Of a stretch of 64,000 bases of DNA, positions 7,841 to 15,778 are shown one piece after another. The position numbers were made by a program, and so were the translations under genes. This DNA is from an uncultured Candidatus Melainabacteria bacterium (GTDB lineage Bacteria > Cyanobacteriota > Vampirovibrionia > Gastranaerophilales > Gastranaerophilaceae). Below the pieces are notes generated by a model. The model searched no databases. It saw only the letters and a program-made list of their open reading frames with translations, and had not been told where the DNA came from. The stretch spans positions 191,515 to 255,514 of the forward strand of contig CAKVCZ010000001.1 of NCBI GenBank assembly GCA_934726055.1, read 5' to 3'. Position 1 is the first letter of the stretch. Every line of letters begins with the position of its first letter.

Positions 7841-8806
7841 ATGGAATGTTTGAAATTAGATGATAGCATAAAAATATCAAAGAACATATTAATTATATCA
7901 CATGTAAATCCCGATGGAGATACTCTTGGTTCCATGCTTGCAATGAGGGATTTGATTTATAACCATTATAAGAAAAAGGCTGAAATGATGGTTATATCTA
8001 AAATTCCAAGAATGTATCAATTCTTAAACGGAATAAAAGACATTAAACATCTTTCTCAATTTGATAATTCTATGATATATGATATGGTCATATTAGTTGA
8101 TATAGCTGCTCTTGATAGAATTTTTGATGCAAGGATATTTTATGATAAAGCAAAGATAAAAGTTGCTATTGACCACCATAAAACAAATGATTACGATGCA
8201 AATATCAGAATTGTAGAAGGAAATGCAAGTTCAACCGGTGAAGTTTTGTTTAAAGTTGCAGAAAACCACGGATGGAAATTTGATAAAAATATAGCAGAAG
8301 CACTTTATACCGCAATATTAACAGATACCGGCGGATTTAGGTTTGAAAATACTAAAGAATTAACACTAAAAATAGCCTCAAAACTTGTTGGCATGGGAGT
8401 AAATCCACAATGGATTTACAAAAATTGTTACGAATTAAAATCTAAGAACTTGGTAATGTTTCAAGCATATTGCATAAACAAAGCCGAATATTTTAAAAAT
8501 GACAAAGTCGGTTGTATTACTGTTTACAAAAAAGATATCGAAAAATTTGGCGGCGGTGATGATTTCACAGAAGGTCTTGTTGAAATGATTAGAGCTATTG
8601 AAACAACCGAAGTCGCTTTTGTATTAAAAGAAATTGAAAACAAAATGTTTAAAGTTTCAATGCGAAGTAAAACAATTGATGTAGCAGAAATATGTTCTGT
8701 TTTTGGCGGTGGCGGACACAAATTTGCAGCTGGTTGCGTTTTAAAATGTTCAGCTAATGATGCCGTAAAAAAACTACTTTGTGAAATCGAAAAACAAGGT
8801 TTATAA
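7841..8806 (+). CDS. nrnA: DHH-family phosphoesterase, NrnA type (oligoribonuclease/pAp phosphatase)
   Basis: 321 residues from the ATG at 7841. A longer reading from 7724 would run back through dciA and the promoter, so it was rejected. DHH domain motifs: HVNPDGD at 21-27, VDIA near 90, DHHKTN at 111-116 and TDTGGFR near 160. The DHHA1 domain ends with GGGGHKFAAG from residue 289. These Asp and His residues bind two Mn ions. NrnA breaks down 2-5 nucleotide RNA fragments and can dephosphorylate pAp. There is no ribosome site, and the -10 box is immediately upstream, so the message may be leaderless. Its stop overlaps the next gene as TAATG. Confidence 0.92.
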   Translation: MECLKLDDSIKISKNILIISHVNPDGDTLGSMLAMRDLIYNHYKKKAEMMVISKIPRMYQFLNGIKDIKHLSQFDNSMIYDMVILVDIAALDRIFDARIFYDKAKIKVAIDHHKTNDYDANIRIVEGNASSTGEVLFKVAENHGWKFDKNIAEALYTAILTDTGGFRFENTKELTLKIASKLVGMGVNPQWIYKNCYELKSKNLVMFQAYCINKAEYFKNDKVGCITVYKKDIEKFGGGDDFTEGLVEMIRAIETTEVAFVLKEIENKMFKVSMRSKTIDVAEICSVFGGGGHKFAAGCVLKCSANDAVKKLLCEIEKQGL

Positions 8807-9657
8807 TGAAAAAGATTCTCGTTTACATAAAAAGACTTATAAAATCGGTTGTTGACAATGATTTCTTTGGAATGGCATCCGAAATGAGTTACATGAACTG
8901 TCTTGGAATTTTTCCTATGATGTTATTTTTAACAGGAGTTTTTGGTTGGGCAGGAAAACATGACTTTATGATACCTGTTTTTAGATTTATGTCATCAATT
9001 ATGCCTGGAGATTCAATTGGGTTGGTACAAACAGTTATGCATGAAGCTATTTTCTACTCAAAGGGCGGATTTTGGGCAGGTTTAGGATTTGTAATTGCAT
9101 TGTTTTTAACAACAAATACCCTAGCAATCATATCAAAAGGACTTAATAGAGCATACAAAATTGATGAAACCCGCTCATTTATCCATACACGAGCTATCGC
9201 ATTTTTGATGGTTTGCGTTAATACTGCACTCTTATTCCTTGTAATAAATTTAATCATCTTTGGAAAAATTGCATTAATTTTTAGCGTTAAGTACTTAAAT
9301 TTAGGCGAAGATATTGCTTCATTATGGATGTTTTTACGTTGGCCGACTGCGTTTTTGGCTCTTTATGTAATGGCATTTTTGCAATACTATATATTACCGG
9401 ATTTGAAAGGTTCTGAATTGTTAAAATTAAAAAGTACTGTGCCGGGAACATTCTTTTTTTGTACATGCTGGTTATTAGGTTCTTGGGGATTTTCGATTTA
9501 TGTAAATAACTTACATACTTATAACTTTATATACGGTACAATTGGAGCATTTGCAGTATTAATGGTTTGGATGTATTATTCCTCTCTTCTTATTTTAATA
9601 GGTGCTGAAATTAATTCACAAGTTTACAACAGATTGGAAATTACAAATGGAAAATAA
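8806..9657 (+). CDS. YihY/BrkB-family inner-membrane protein
   Basis: 283 residues with about six membrane helices, starting at an ATG that overlaps the nrnA stop by one base. Family features are the early FFGMASEMSYMNCLGIFPMM segment, a long helix with GFWAGLGFVIALFLTTN followed by LNRAYKIDETRSF, and the C-terminal run YGTIGAFAVLMVWMYYSSLLILIGAEIN. Proteins of this family were once called ribonuclease BN. That activity belongs to another protein, and these are membrane proteins of unproven function, possibly transporters. Its last 11 bases overlap metW, which suggests coupled translation of nrnA, this gene and metW. Confidence 0.87.
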   Translation: MKKILVYIKRLIKSVVDNDFFGMASEMSYMNCLGIFPMMLFLTGVFGWAGKHDFMIPVFRFMSSIMPGDSIGLVQTVMHEAIFYSKGGFWAGLGFVIALFLTTNTLAIISKGLNRAYKIDETRSFIHTRAIAFLMVCVNTALLFLVINLIIFGKIALIFSVKYLNLGEDIASLWMFLRWPTAFLALYVMAFLQYYILPDLKGSELLKLKSTVPGTFFFCTCWLLGSWGFSIYVNNLHTYNFIYGTIGAFAVLMVWMYYSSLLILIGAEINSQVYNRLEITNGK

Positions 9658-10258
9658 CTTAGCACTACATGTAAATTATTCAGTTATAACAAACTTGATT
9701 GAAGAAAATTCAACTGTTTTAGACTTAGGCAGCGGAGATGGAACTTTATTAAAACTATTAAAAGATAAGAAAAATATATCCGGTAAAGGTATAGAAATAA
9801 ACCAAAACAGCGTAATTCTAAGTATTCAAAATGGTGTTAGCACAATACAAGGAAATATTGATGAAGGATTAAAACAATTTGGTGATAAAGAATATGACTA
9901 CGTCATATTAAACAGTACTCTTCAATCAACTGAAAAACCTGACTATGTAATTAAAGAAATGCTAAGAGTAGGTAAAAAAGTTATTGTATCATTTCCAAAT
10001 TTTGCATATTGGAAAAGCAGATTTTATTTATTTTTTAAAGGAAAAATGCCAAAGACTAAAAGATTACCATTTGAATGGTACGATACTCCTAATATTCATC
10101 TGCTAACCATTAACGATTTTTTTGAATTTGCACAAAAAAATAATATAAAAATATTGGATTCTGTATATTCAACAAAAGGGAAAATTAAAAAAATATTATT
10201 TATAAAAAGCATTATTTCATTATTTGCAGAAGAAGCGGTATTTGTTCTTGCAAAATAA
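9647..10258 (+). CDS. metW: MetW-like methyltransferase-fold protein
   Basis: 203 residues from the ATG at 9647, inside the end of the previous gene. An earlier in-frame start at 9602 lies deeper inside it. It has the SAM-binding motif LDLGSGDGTLL, then GIEINQ, EYDYVILNSTLQ and the family block VSFPNFAYWKSRFYLFFKGKM, then PFEWYDTPNIHLLT. MetW usually pairs with MetX (homoserine acyltransferase) in methionine synthesis. No metX is adjacent here, so its function in this strain is inferred from family only. Confidence 0.85.
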   Translation: MENNLALHVNYSVITNLIEENSTVLDLGSGDGTLLKLLKDKKNISGKGIEINQNSVILSIQNGVSTIQGNIDEGLKQFGDKEYDYVILNSTLQSTEKPDYVIKEMLRVGKKVIVSFPNFAYWKSRFYLFFKGKMPKTKRLPFEWYDTPNIHLLTINDFFEFAQKNNIKILDSVYSTKGKIKKILFIKSIISLFAEEAVFVLAK

Positions 10259-10276
10259 TAAATACCTTTGGCAGTA

Positions 10277-10306
10277 TTGCTTTTTTTGAAATACTTATGT
10301 TATAAT
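10277..10306 (+). promoter_or_regulatory. Sigma-70 promoter for the diguanylate cyclase gene
   Basis: TTGCTT (10277-10282), 18 bases, TATAAT (10301-10306, preceded by TGT). RNA would start near 10313, leaving room for the ribosome site GGAG at 10321-10324. Confidence 0.65.
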
Positions 10307-10329
10307 TATTGCAAATATTAGGAGAACTT

Positions 10330-11211
10330 ATGAAAAATATAGTTATTTACACAACTCAAAAACAATCTGAAATCAAAGACACTTTGGATAATTTAGATGT
10401 TATTGAAGATTCAAATGTCAGAATTGAAGATGCAAACACATTAAAAGATTACGAACTTTTAAATCCGTCTTTAGTTATTGTTGAAGACGTTCCAAATTTA
10501 AAAGATGTTTTAATGACAACAAAATTTAAATCACCTGTATTGTTTGTTGGCGACGTAATTTCGGATGTTACAGTAAGAGCAGTTAGCTACGATTATATTC
10601 AAAAACCAATTAACAAAGATTTACTTGTTGTAAGAATAAATTCGCTATTAAAAATTTATGAACTTCAAGAAAAAATCAATGAAGTGTCAACAACAGATGA
10701 ACTAACAGGTTTACATAACAGAAAATACTTACAAGAACGTTTAGATGCTGAAATTTCAAGAGCAAGACGTTATAAAACACCATTATCATGCTTATTGTTT
10801 GATATTGACTTCTTTAAAGTTGTAAACGATATGTACGGATATGAATGGGGCGATGTACTCCTAAAAAAATTGGCTGACAGATTAAAACAAGTTATAAGAA
10901 AAGAAGATGTTTTAACAAGATACGGCGATGAAGAATTTATTTTGATTCTTCCAAACACATCTGAAGATAACGCTTTCTTATTTGGTGAACGCTTTAGACG
11001 TGATATCGAAAAAATGGAATTCATTCCTGCGGGAGAAGAAGAAAGACATCCTATCACAATTTCAGGCGGTATTTCAACTTATCCTTGTATGAAAAATGTT
11101 GAAGAAGATGCAAATACAATTATCAGATACGCTGAACACGCATTATACAACGCAAAAAAACGTGGTAAAAATAAAATCATTCAATTCTCTCAAATTAATT
11201 TGGAATTTTAG
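10330..11211 (+). CDS. Diguanylate cyclase with a degenerate receiver-like N-terminus
   Basis: 293 residues from the ATG at 10330, which has GGAG 5 bases upstream. An in-frame ATG at 10309 lies too close to the promoter. Residues 1 to about 115 resemble a receiver domain (PSLVIVEDVP, then YDYIQKPI) but lack the acidic pair at the first strand. The GGDEF domain follows: DELTGLHNRKYL, FDIDFFKVVND, then the active loop RYGDEEF at 197-203. The inhibitory RxxD site RKED (190-193) stands five residues before it. The second glycine of the usual GG(D/E)EF is Asp200 here. If active it makes c-di-GMP, a signal that switches between flagellar and pilus/biofilm life. Confidence 0.85.
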   Translation: MKNIVIYTTQKQSEIKDTLDNLDVIEDSNVRIEDANTLKDYELLNPSLVIVEDVPNLKDVLMTTKFKSPVLFVGDVISDVTVRAVSYDYIQKPINKDLLVVRINSLLKIYELQEKINEVSTTDELTGLHNRKYLQERLDAEISRARRYKTPLSCLLFDIDFFKVVNDMYGYEWGDVLLKKLADRLKQVIRKEDVLTRYGDEEFILILPNTSEDNAFLFGERFRRDIEKMEFIPAGEEERHPITISGGISTYPCMKNVEEDANTIIRYAEHALYNAKKRGKNKIIQFSQINLEF

Positions 11212-11230
11212 TTGAAGGATTAAATTAAAT

Positions 11231-11279
11231 ATAGAACAAAAGGGTTAATGAAAATAAATCATTAACCCTTTTGTTCTAT
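11231..11279. terminator. Bidirectional terminator
   Basis: A perfect 21-base-pair stem (11231-11251 with 11259-11279) and a 7-base loop. It stands between the convergent cyclase gene and the small membrane protein gene. The 3' arm on the plus strand includes TTTT, and both sides are A/T-rich. Confidence 0.85.
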
Positions 11280-11302
11280 TAAATAAAACTTATAAGACTA
11301 TC

Positions 11303-11581
11303 TTAATCTTTATATAATTTTTGTCTTGATTGCATAATAATAACAACTCTATGATTGCTAAACATATATATTGCAAAAGCTATTATTGCCCATAAAAGAA
11401 TACCTTGGAATAAATTTATTGTAGGCAATGCGACTAACGATGGAATAAATGTATTCCACAAAAACATAGCCAAAAATCCTGGAAATACTAAAAAACCGCT
11501 CAATAAACAAATTACAATAAAGCAAAATAACAACAATCCACGAAATCCGTTTACGTCGATTATTCTAAAGTGTTTGTTCAT
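11303..11581 (-). CDS. Small two-helix membrane protein, unknown
   Basis: A 92-residue protein with ribosome site AAAAGGATT about 10 bases before the ATG. Two membrane segments are visible at about residues 14-40 (GLLLFCFIVICLLSGFLVF) and 55-75 (FQGILLWAIIAFAIYMF), with a positively charged C-terminal tail (RQKLYKD). Nothing catalytic is seen and I do not recognise the family. It lies just after ligA on the same strand, separated by a small hairpin, and ends at the bidirectional terminator. Confidence 0.6.
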   Translation of the reverse strand: MNKHFRIIDVNGFRGLLLFCFIVICLLSGFLVFPGFLAMFLWNTFIPSLVALPTINLFQGILLWAIIAFAIYMFSNHRVVIIMQSRQKLYKD

Positions 11582-11608
11582 AATATAAATAATCCTTTTC
11601 TCTAAGTC

Positions 11609-11634
11609 ATTCCTTTGACTTAAATCAAAGGAAT
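11609..11634 (-). repeat. Hairpin just after the ligA stop
   Basis: ATTCCTTTGA (11609-11618) pairs with TCAAAGGAAT (11625-11634) around a 6-base loop. It lies directly behind the ligA stop, but the T-run is on the plus-strand side. It may weaken rather than fully stop transcription from ligA into the next gene, or protect the RNA end. Confidence 0.45.
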
Positions 11635-11636
11635 TT

Positions 11637-13622
11637 TTACTCTCTATTAATCATTTTCAAGAATTCATCTTCTGTTAATATTTGAATACCCAATTCTTGA
11701 GCTTTTGTTAGTTTAGAACCTGCATTTTCACCGACTACAACAAAATCCGTTTTTTTTGTAACAGATGAAGACGTTTTTCCACCAAGTTGTTTTATTTTTT
11801 CACTTGCCTCGGTTCTTCCCAGTGTTGAAAGTGTACCCGTTAAAACAAAGGTCTTTGCGTTCAACACATTAGATTGTACTACCATTCTATGTTCAGGATG
11901 TACCCCCAAATGGTCGAGATTTTTTAATAATTCTATATTATATGATTGGTTAAAGAAATCTTTTACACTTTTAGCTATAATTTCTCCAATGCCATCAATT
12001 TGTAATATATCTTCAATTGAAGCGTTTTGTATAGCATCTATTGATTGAAAATGATTCGCTAATAAATCAGCAGTTTCTTTTCCGACATGACGAATAGAAA
12101 GAGCAGTTATAAAGCGTGATAAAGGTCTGTTTTTACTATTTTGAATTGAAAAATACATATTTGATGCTGATTTTTCTTTTACCAAATCTAATTGCATAAA
12201 ATCTTGTTGCGTTAATTTATACAAATCTGCAGGAGTTTTAACCATCCCTTTTTCGTATAATTGTTCAATTACAACAGGTCCAACGAAATCTATATCCATT
12301 GCTTCTTTTGAAACCCAATATTCCAATCTTGATTTTGCCTGACTCGGGCAACCAAATGTATTTGGACAATACAAATTTACTTCGCCCTCAGGTACTATTA
12401 AATCTGAATTACAAGAAGGGCACTTTTTGGGAGGTTCAAAAACAGGCAAAGAATCATGTTCTAAAGTATCTACATGCTTAATAACTTTTGGAATGATTTC
12501 GGCAGCTTTTTTAATTAAAACTGTATCGCCAATTCTTACATCCAACCTTTTAATCTCATCAAAATTATGCAAACTTGCACGAGAAACAGTACTTCCTGCC
12601 AATGCCACCGGTTCTAAAACAGCAACCGGAGTTATTGCACCTGTTTTTCCAACATTTTCAACTTCAATAGACAATAGTTTTGTATTAACTTCTTCCGGTG
12701 GAAACTTAAATGCAGTAGCCCACTTTGGAGCACGTGCTGTAAAACCTAATTCATTTTGATATGCAAATTTATTTACTTTAATAACAACACCGTCAGTTGC
12801 ATAGTCTAAATCAAAACGCTTTGTTTCCCATTCTTTGCAAAAATCAATTGCACCTTGAATGTTATTTACCTTTCTAATATTTGGATTAATTTTAAATCCT
12901 AAATCTTTCAATAGCATTAAGCTTTCATAGTGGGTTGATGGGGCATTTTTGACTTCATCTAAAATTGGAGTATAAACAAAAATTGACAAATCTCTTTTTG
13001 CCGTAATTGACGTATCAAGCTGTCTTATAGAACCACTGGCGGCATTTCTCGGATTTGCAAAAATTTTATCACCTTTCATTAAATTTTCTTCGTTTAATTT
13101 CTCAAAAGAAGTCTTTGGCATATATATCTCACCGCGAACTTCTAAATTATAGGGTTTAAATATTTTTAAAGGGATTGCCTTAACTGTTTTTAAATTTTCG
13201 GTTATATCTTCGCCTACAATACCATTACCTCGAGTTACTCCTTGAGTAAAAAACCCTTGGTTATATGTTAAGGCAATTGCAAGCCCATCAATTTTTAATT
13301 CACAAACAAGCTCTACATCACCTACTTCTTTTTGTACACGTTCATACCATTTTTTCAATTCTTCATAATTATTTGAATTATCCAAACTGTATAATCTGTG
13401 TTTATGCTTTATTTCTGCAAAACTTGATTGAACAGATGAACCAACTCTTTGTGTAGGACTGTCTTTAGTTACAAGAGAAGGATTTTCAGATTCTAAACGT
13501 TTTAATTCTCTATATAATTCATCATATTCAAAATCAGATAGAGTAGGATTATCTTCAACATAGTATAAATAGTTTGCTTTATTTATTGTTTCTCTTAAAA
13601 ATTTTAAACGTTCTACAACCAT
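11637..13622 (-). CDS. ligA: NAD-dependent DNA ligase (LigA)
   Basis: 661 residues, full length for the family. The Ia domain (YYVEDNPTLSDFEYDEL) is followed by the adenylation domain with the AMP-binding lysine in CELKIDGLAIAL. Other motifs are RGEIYMP, NPRNAASGSIRQLD and DGVVIKVN. The OB fold comes next, then a four-cysteine zinc finger (CPSCNSDLI and YCPNTFGC), helix-hairpin-helix motifs (ALSIRHVGKETA and IDGIGEIIA) and a C-terminal BRCT domain (KTFVLTGTLSTLGRTEA). It seals nicks during replication and repair using NAD as the AMP donor. It is transcribed away from the tandem genes at 13.8 kb. Confidence 0.98.
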   Translation of the reverse strand: MVVERLKFLRETINKANYLYYVEDNPTLSDFEYDELYRELKRLESENPSLVTKDSPTQRVGSSVQSSFAEIKHKHRLYSLDNSNNYEELKKWYERVQKEVGDVELVCELKIDGLAIALTYNQGFFTQGVTRGNGIVGEDITENLKTVKAIPLKIFKPYNLEVRGEIYMPKTSFEKLNEENLMKGDKIFANPRNAASGSIRQLDTSITAKRDLSIFVYTPILDEVKNAPSTHYESLMLLKDLGFKINPNIRKVNNIQGAIDFCKEWETKRFDLDYATDGVVIKVNKFAYQNELGFTARAPKWATAFKFPPEEVNTKLLSIEVENVGKTGAITPVAVLEPVALAGSTVSRASLHNFDEIKRLDVRIGDTVLIKKAAEIIPKVIKHVDTLEHDSLPVFEPPKKCPSCNSDLIVPEGEVNLYCPNTFGCPSQAKSRLEYWVSKEAMDIDFVGPVVIEQLYEKGMVKTPADLYKLTQQDFMQLDLVKEKSASNMYFSIQNSKNRPLSRFITALSIRHVGKETADLLANHFQSIDAIQNASIEDILQIDGIGEIIAKSVKDFFNQSYNIELLKNLDHLGVHPEHRMVVQSNVLNAKTFVLTGTLSTLGRTEASEKIKQLGGKTSSSVTKKTDFVVVGENAGSKLTKAQELGIQILTEDEFLKMINRE

Positions 13623-13743
13623 AAACTTTCCATTAAATATATATCTGCTTCCCTGTTAATTTTAACATAAATAAGCCTTTTAATCGAAAGTTGTTTTTAG
13701 CATAAATTTTTAAATTACAAAATGTAACAAATTTTTCAAATTT

Positions 13744-13811
13744 ATTAAAGTTTAAATTTTGTTCATTCGAAAATAAAACCAATAATGGTTAAATGAGGTG
13801 TTTTCTATGGT
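13744..13811 (+). repeat. Leader repeat, copy 1 (promoter + 5' UTR)
   Basis: This 68-base stretch, running from the -35 region through the ATG of the first tandem gene, matches 15711-15778 at all but about five positions. The 29 bases around the ribosome site and start codon are identical. A three-codon reading frame (ATG GTT AAA TGA, 13785-13796) ends on the ribosome site in both copies. Confidence 0.9.
13746..13773 (+). promoter_or_regulatory. Sigma-28-like promoter of the first tandem gene
   Basis: TAAAGTTT (13746-13753), 14 bases, CGAAAA (13768-13773). The -35 equals the enteric FliA consensus, and the -10 resembles CGATAA. The spacer is one base longer than the enteric one, but it is the same in three sites of this window. 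RNA would start near 13780. Confidence 0.65.
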
Positions 13812-15588
13812 CGATATAAATAACAATGTAAATGGTTCTGTAATAATAAATACAAGTGATTATAAGATTGAAAAAAATACAAACAACAATCAACAAGAAA
13901 ATGTTAACAGTATTTTTTCAAATACAGATGCTAATCAAAATAATATAACTGATTTTGAAAACTTGACGTTAAGTCATCAAAAAAATGCTCAGCCTCTAAA
14001 TCAAAATAGTTTTAACATCTTAAAAGATTACCTTAATAATGGTCATAGTGCTGAAGAAACGTATAATTATCTTGTTGATAATCTAAAAACGAACAAAGAT
14101 AATCCTGAATATGTCAGAGCCGTTGTAGATAATCTTTTAGTATATATTCGCTCTATGTACACAGATGATATATCTTATGAACCTGTTGCAGAAACAAAAG
14201 AAAAAGCCCTTGAAAAGTTTTTGCAAAATGGAGTAAATGTACCACTTAAAGGTGCTATATGCTCAACTATGCATGGTTTAGTAAGAGATGCTCTTGAAGA
14301 TGCAGGCATTCCGGCAGTCATTTTGGCAAGCAAATCATATTCGGATCTAACCAACAAGGATAAAAGTCATTTTGGCGGGCATGCAACTTTAATCTATCAA
14401 GTAGAAGAAAATAAATATGTCCATTCAAATTATGGAGATAGTGAAGTTGTAAAAGCAGATAACATTAGATCTGCAGTTAAACAATTGTTTAAACATTCAG
14501 ATAGATTAACAATAGAAGGCGGTTATATGTTTCTCACAGGAAAAGATGGAGAAACATATGATGAATTTATATTCCAAGATGAAGCCGCATACGGGCAAGA
14601 CATTGAAAAAAGTAACCACGTAAAAGAAAATGCTTTTTTAGGTGATAACGTAAAAGATAAAAGTTCACTTGATTTTAATGTAGATTATAATAGCAAAGCA
14701 GATGCAAGTAATGTAGAAGCTAAAGGTACTATTGCTATTCCTAAGAAAAATGTAAGTATAGACATTGGAATGGCATACAAAAATGCCGGCGAAACCGAAC
14801 TTATGCTAAATTCTAAAAGCTATGGTGCAATGGTTGATGTAAATTATAAAAAAGATTTTGGAAAAGACAATAATCAATCCTTTAAGATGAACATTGATAC
14901 CAAAGTTTCAACAATTCAAGGTGAAACTGAGTATAATAATTATAATACCTTTGTGCTAAAAGGCGGTTTTGACTTTGGATACGAAAACAAATTCTTCGAG
15001 AACGATACAACAACTCTAACGGGCGGAGTAAAAGCATCCGTTGTTGGCGGAGGACTGCCTCATCCGGTAATTGGACTTGGAGATTACAGATTATCCACAG
15101 AAGCAGGACTTGCAATGGAAAACAAATTAGGTACTATTGGTAAGTTAAACACCGAAATTAGTGCAGGATTTATCGGAGATCTTAATAAATTAAACTACAC
15201 ATACCAAGATATTGGTATGGCACCGGGATTTAAAGCAAATGTCAAGACTGCTTTAACATTAAAACCTTCCGACAACGCTCTGGGCATGATTGATGCACAA
15301 GGATATTATATTAAAACTAATACTGTTGAACACTATGGGGCATCAGCTGGTATTGGTGGTGCATACAAGGTATCTGATGATTTTACGGCATTTGGTAAAG
15401 TAAATCTTGACTATAATAGAAAAGATATTAATATTGGTCTGTTTAACGAAACACTCGACAATGATTTAAAATTAAACGCTAATATCGGTGCAAAACTTAC
15501 CGATAATACAAGTGTAAATTTTAACTTCCAAGAAGATTTAAGAAAGAAAGATGTTTTTCTTGGATTGAATGTTAAAAAAGAATTCTAA
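13807..15588 (+). CDS. Papain/transglutaminase-like cysteine domain plus beta-rich domain, unknown (copy 1)
   Basis: 593 residues from the ATG at 13807 (ribosome site AGGTG 6 bases upstream; the GTG at 13798 is part of that site). There is no signal peptide. Residues 1 to about 65 are Asn/Gln-rich and probably disordered. A helical part follows (HSAEETYNYLVDNLKTN). A domain with Cys152 (AICSTMHGL), His192 (FGGHATLIYQ) and a YVHSNYGD block at 205-211 has the Cys-His layout of transglutaminase-like or papain-fold enzymes. From about residue 285 to the end the chain is beta-strand-rich with alternating polar and hydrophobic residues, ending in Phe, like an outer-membrane barrel. It is over half identical by eye to the next gene. 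Function unknown. Confidence 0.7.
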   Translation: MVDINNNVNGSVIINTSDYKIEKNTNNNQQENVNSIFSNTDANQNNITDFENLTLSHQKNAQPLNQNSFNILKDYLNNGHSAEETYNYLVDNLKTNKDNPEYVRAVVDNLLVYIRSMYTDDISYEPVAETKEKALEKFLQNGVNVPLKGAICSTMHGLVRDALEDAGIPAVILASKSYSDLTNKDKSHFGGHATLIYQVEENKYVHSNYGDSEVVKADNIRSAVKQLFKHSDRLTIEGGYMFLTGKDGETYDEFIFQDEAAYGQDIEKSNHVKENAFLGDNVKDKSSLDFNVDYNSKADASNVEAKGTIAIPKKNVSIDIGMAYKNAGETELMLNSKSYGAMVDVNYKKDFGKDNNQSFKMNIDTKVSTIQGETEYNNYNTFVLKGGFDFGYENKFFENDTTTLTGGVKASVVGGGLPHPVIGLGDYRLSTEAGLAMENKLGTIGKLNTEISAGFIGDLNKLNYTYQDIGMAPGFKANVKTALTLKPSDNALGMIDAQGYYIKTNTVEHYGASAGIGGAYKVSDDFTAFGKVNLDYNRKDINIGLFNETLDNDLKLNANIGAKLTDNTSVNFNFQEDLRKKDVFLGLNVKKEF

Positions 15589-15590
15589 AA

Positions 15591-15626
15591 TAAACGGTTT
15601 CAATTTTTTGAAACCGTTTATTTTTT
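15591..15626 (+). terminator. Terminator after the first tandem gene
   Basis: A perfect 13-base-pair stem (15591-15603 with 15608-15620), loop TTTT, followed by TTTTTT. It shows that the two tandem genes are separate transcription units, each with its own promoter. Confidence 0.9.
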
Positions 15627-15710
15627 ACCAATTAATCTTTTTAAATTTTTTAGCAAATACAATACTTCTAGACCATTTATATGAAGAATTGTAACAAACA
15701 GCTCAAAAAC

Positions 15711-15778
15711 ATTAAAGTTTAAATTTTGTTCTTTCGAAAGAAAAATCACTAATGGTTAAATGAGGTGTTTTCTATGGT
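15711..15778 (+). repeat. Leader repeat, copy 2 (promoter + 5' UTR)
   Basis: The second copy of the 68-base element at 13744-13811, with about five differences. It includes the same three-codon frame (15752-15763) ending on the ribosome site. Confidence 0.9.
15713..15740 (+). promoter_or_regulatory. Sigma-28-like promoter of the second tandem gene
   Basis: TAAAGTTT (15713-15720), 14 bases, CGAAAG (15735-15740). It has the same -35 and spacing as the copy 1 site. Confidence 0.62.

Noticed and set aside
13798..13809. GTG as start of the first tandem protein
   Set aside because: The GTG is part of the AGGTG ribosome site serving the ATG at 13807. The same holds for the second copy.
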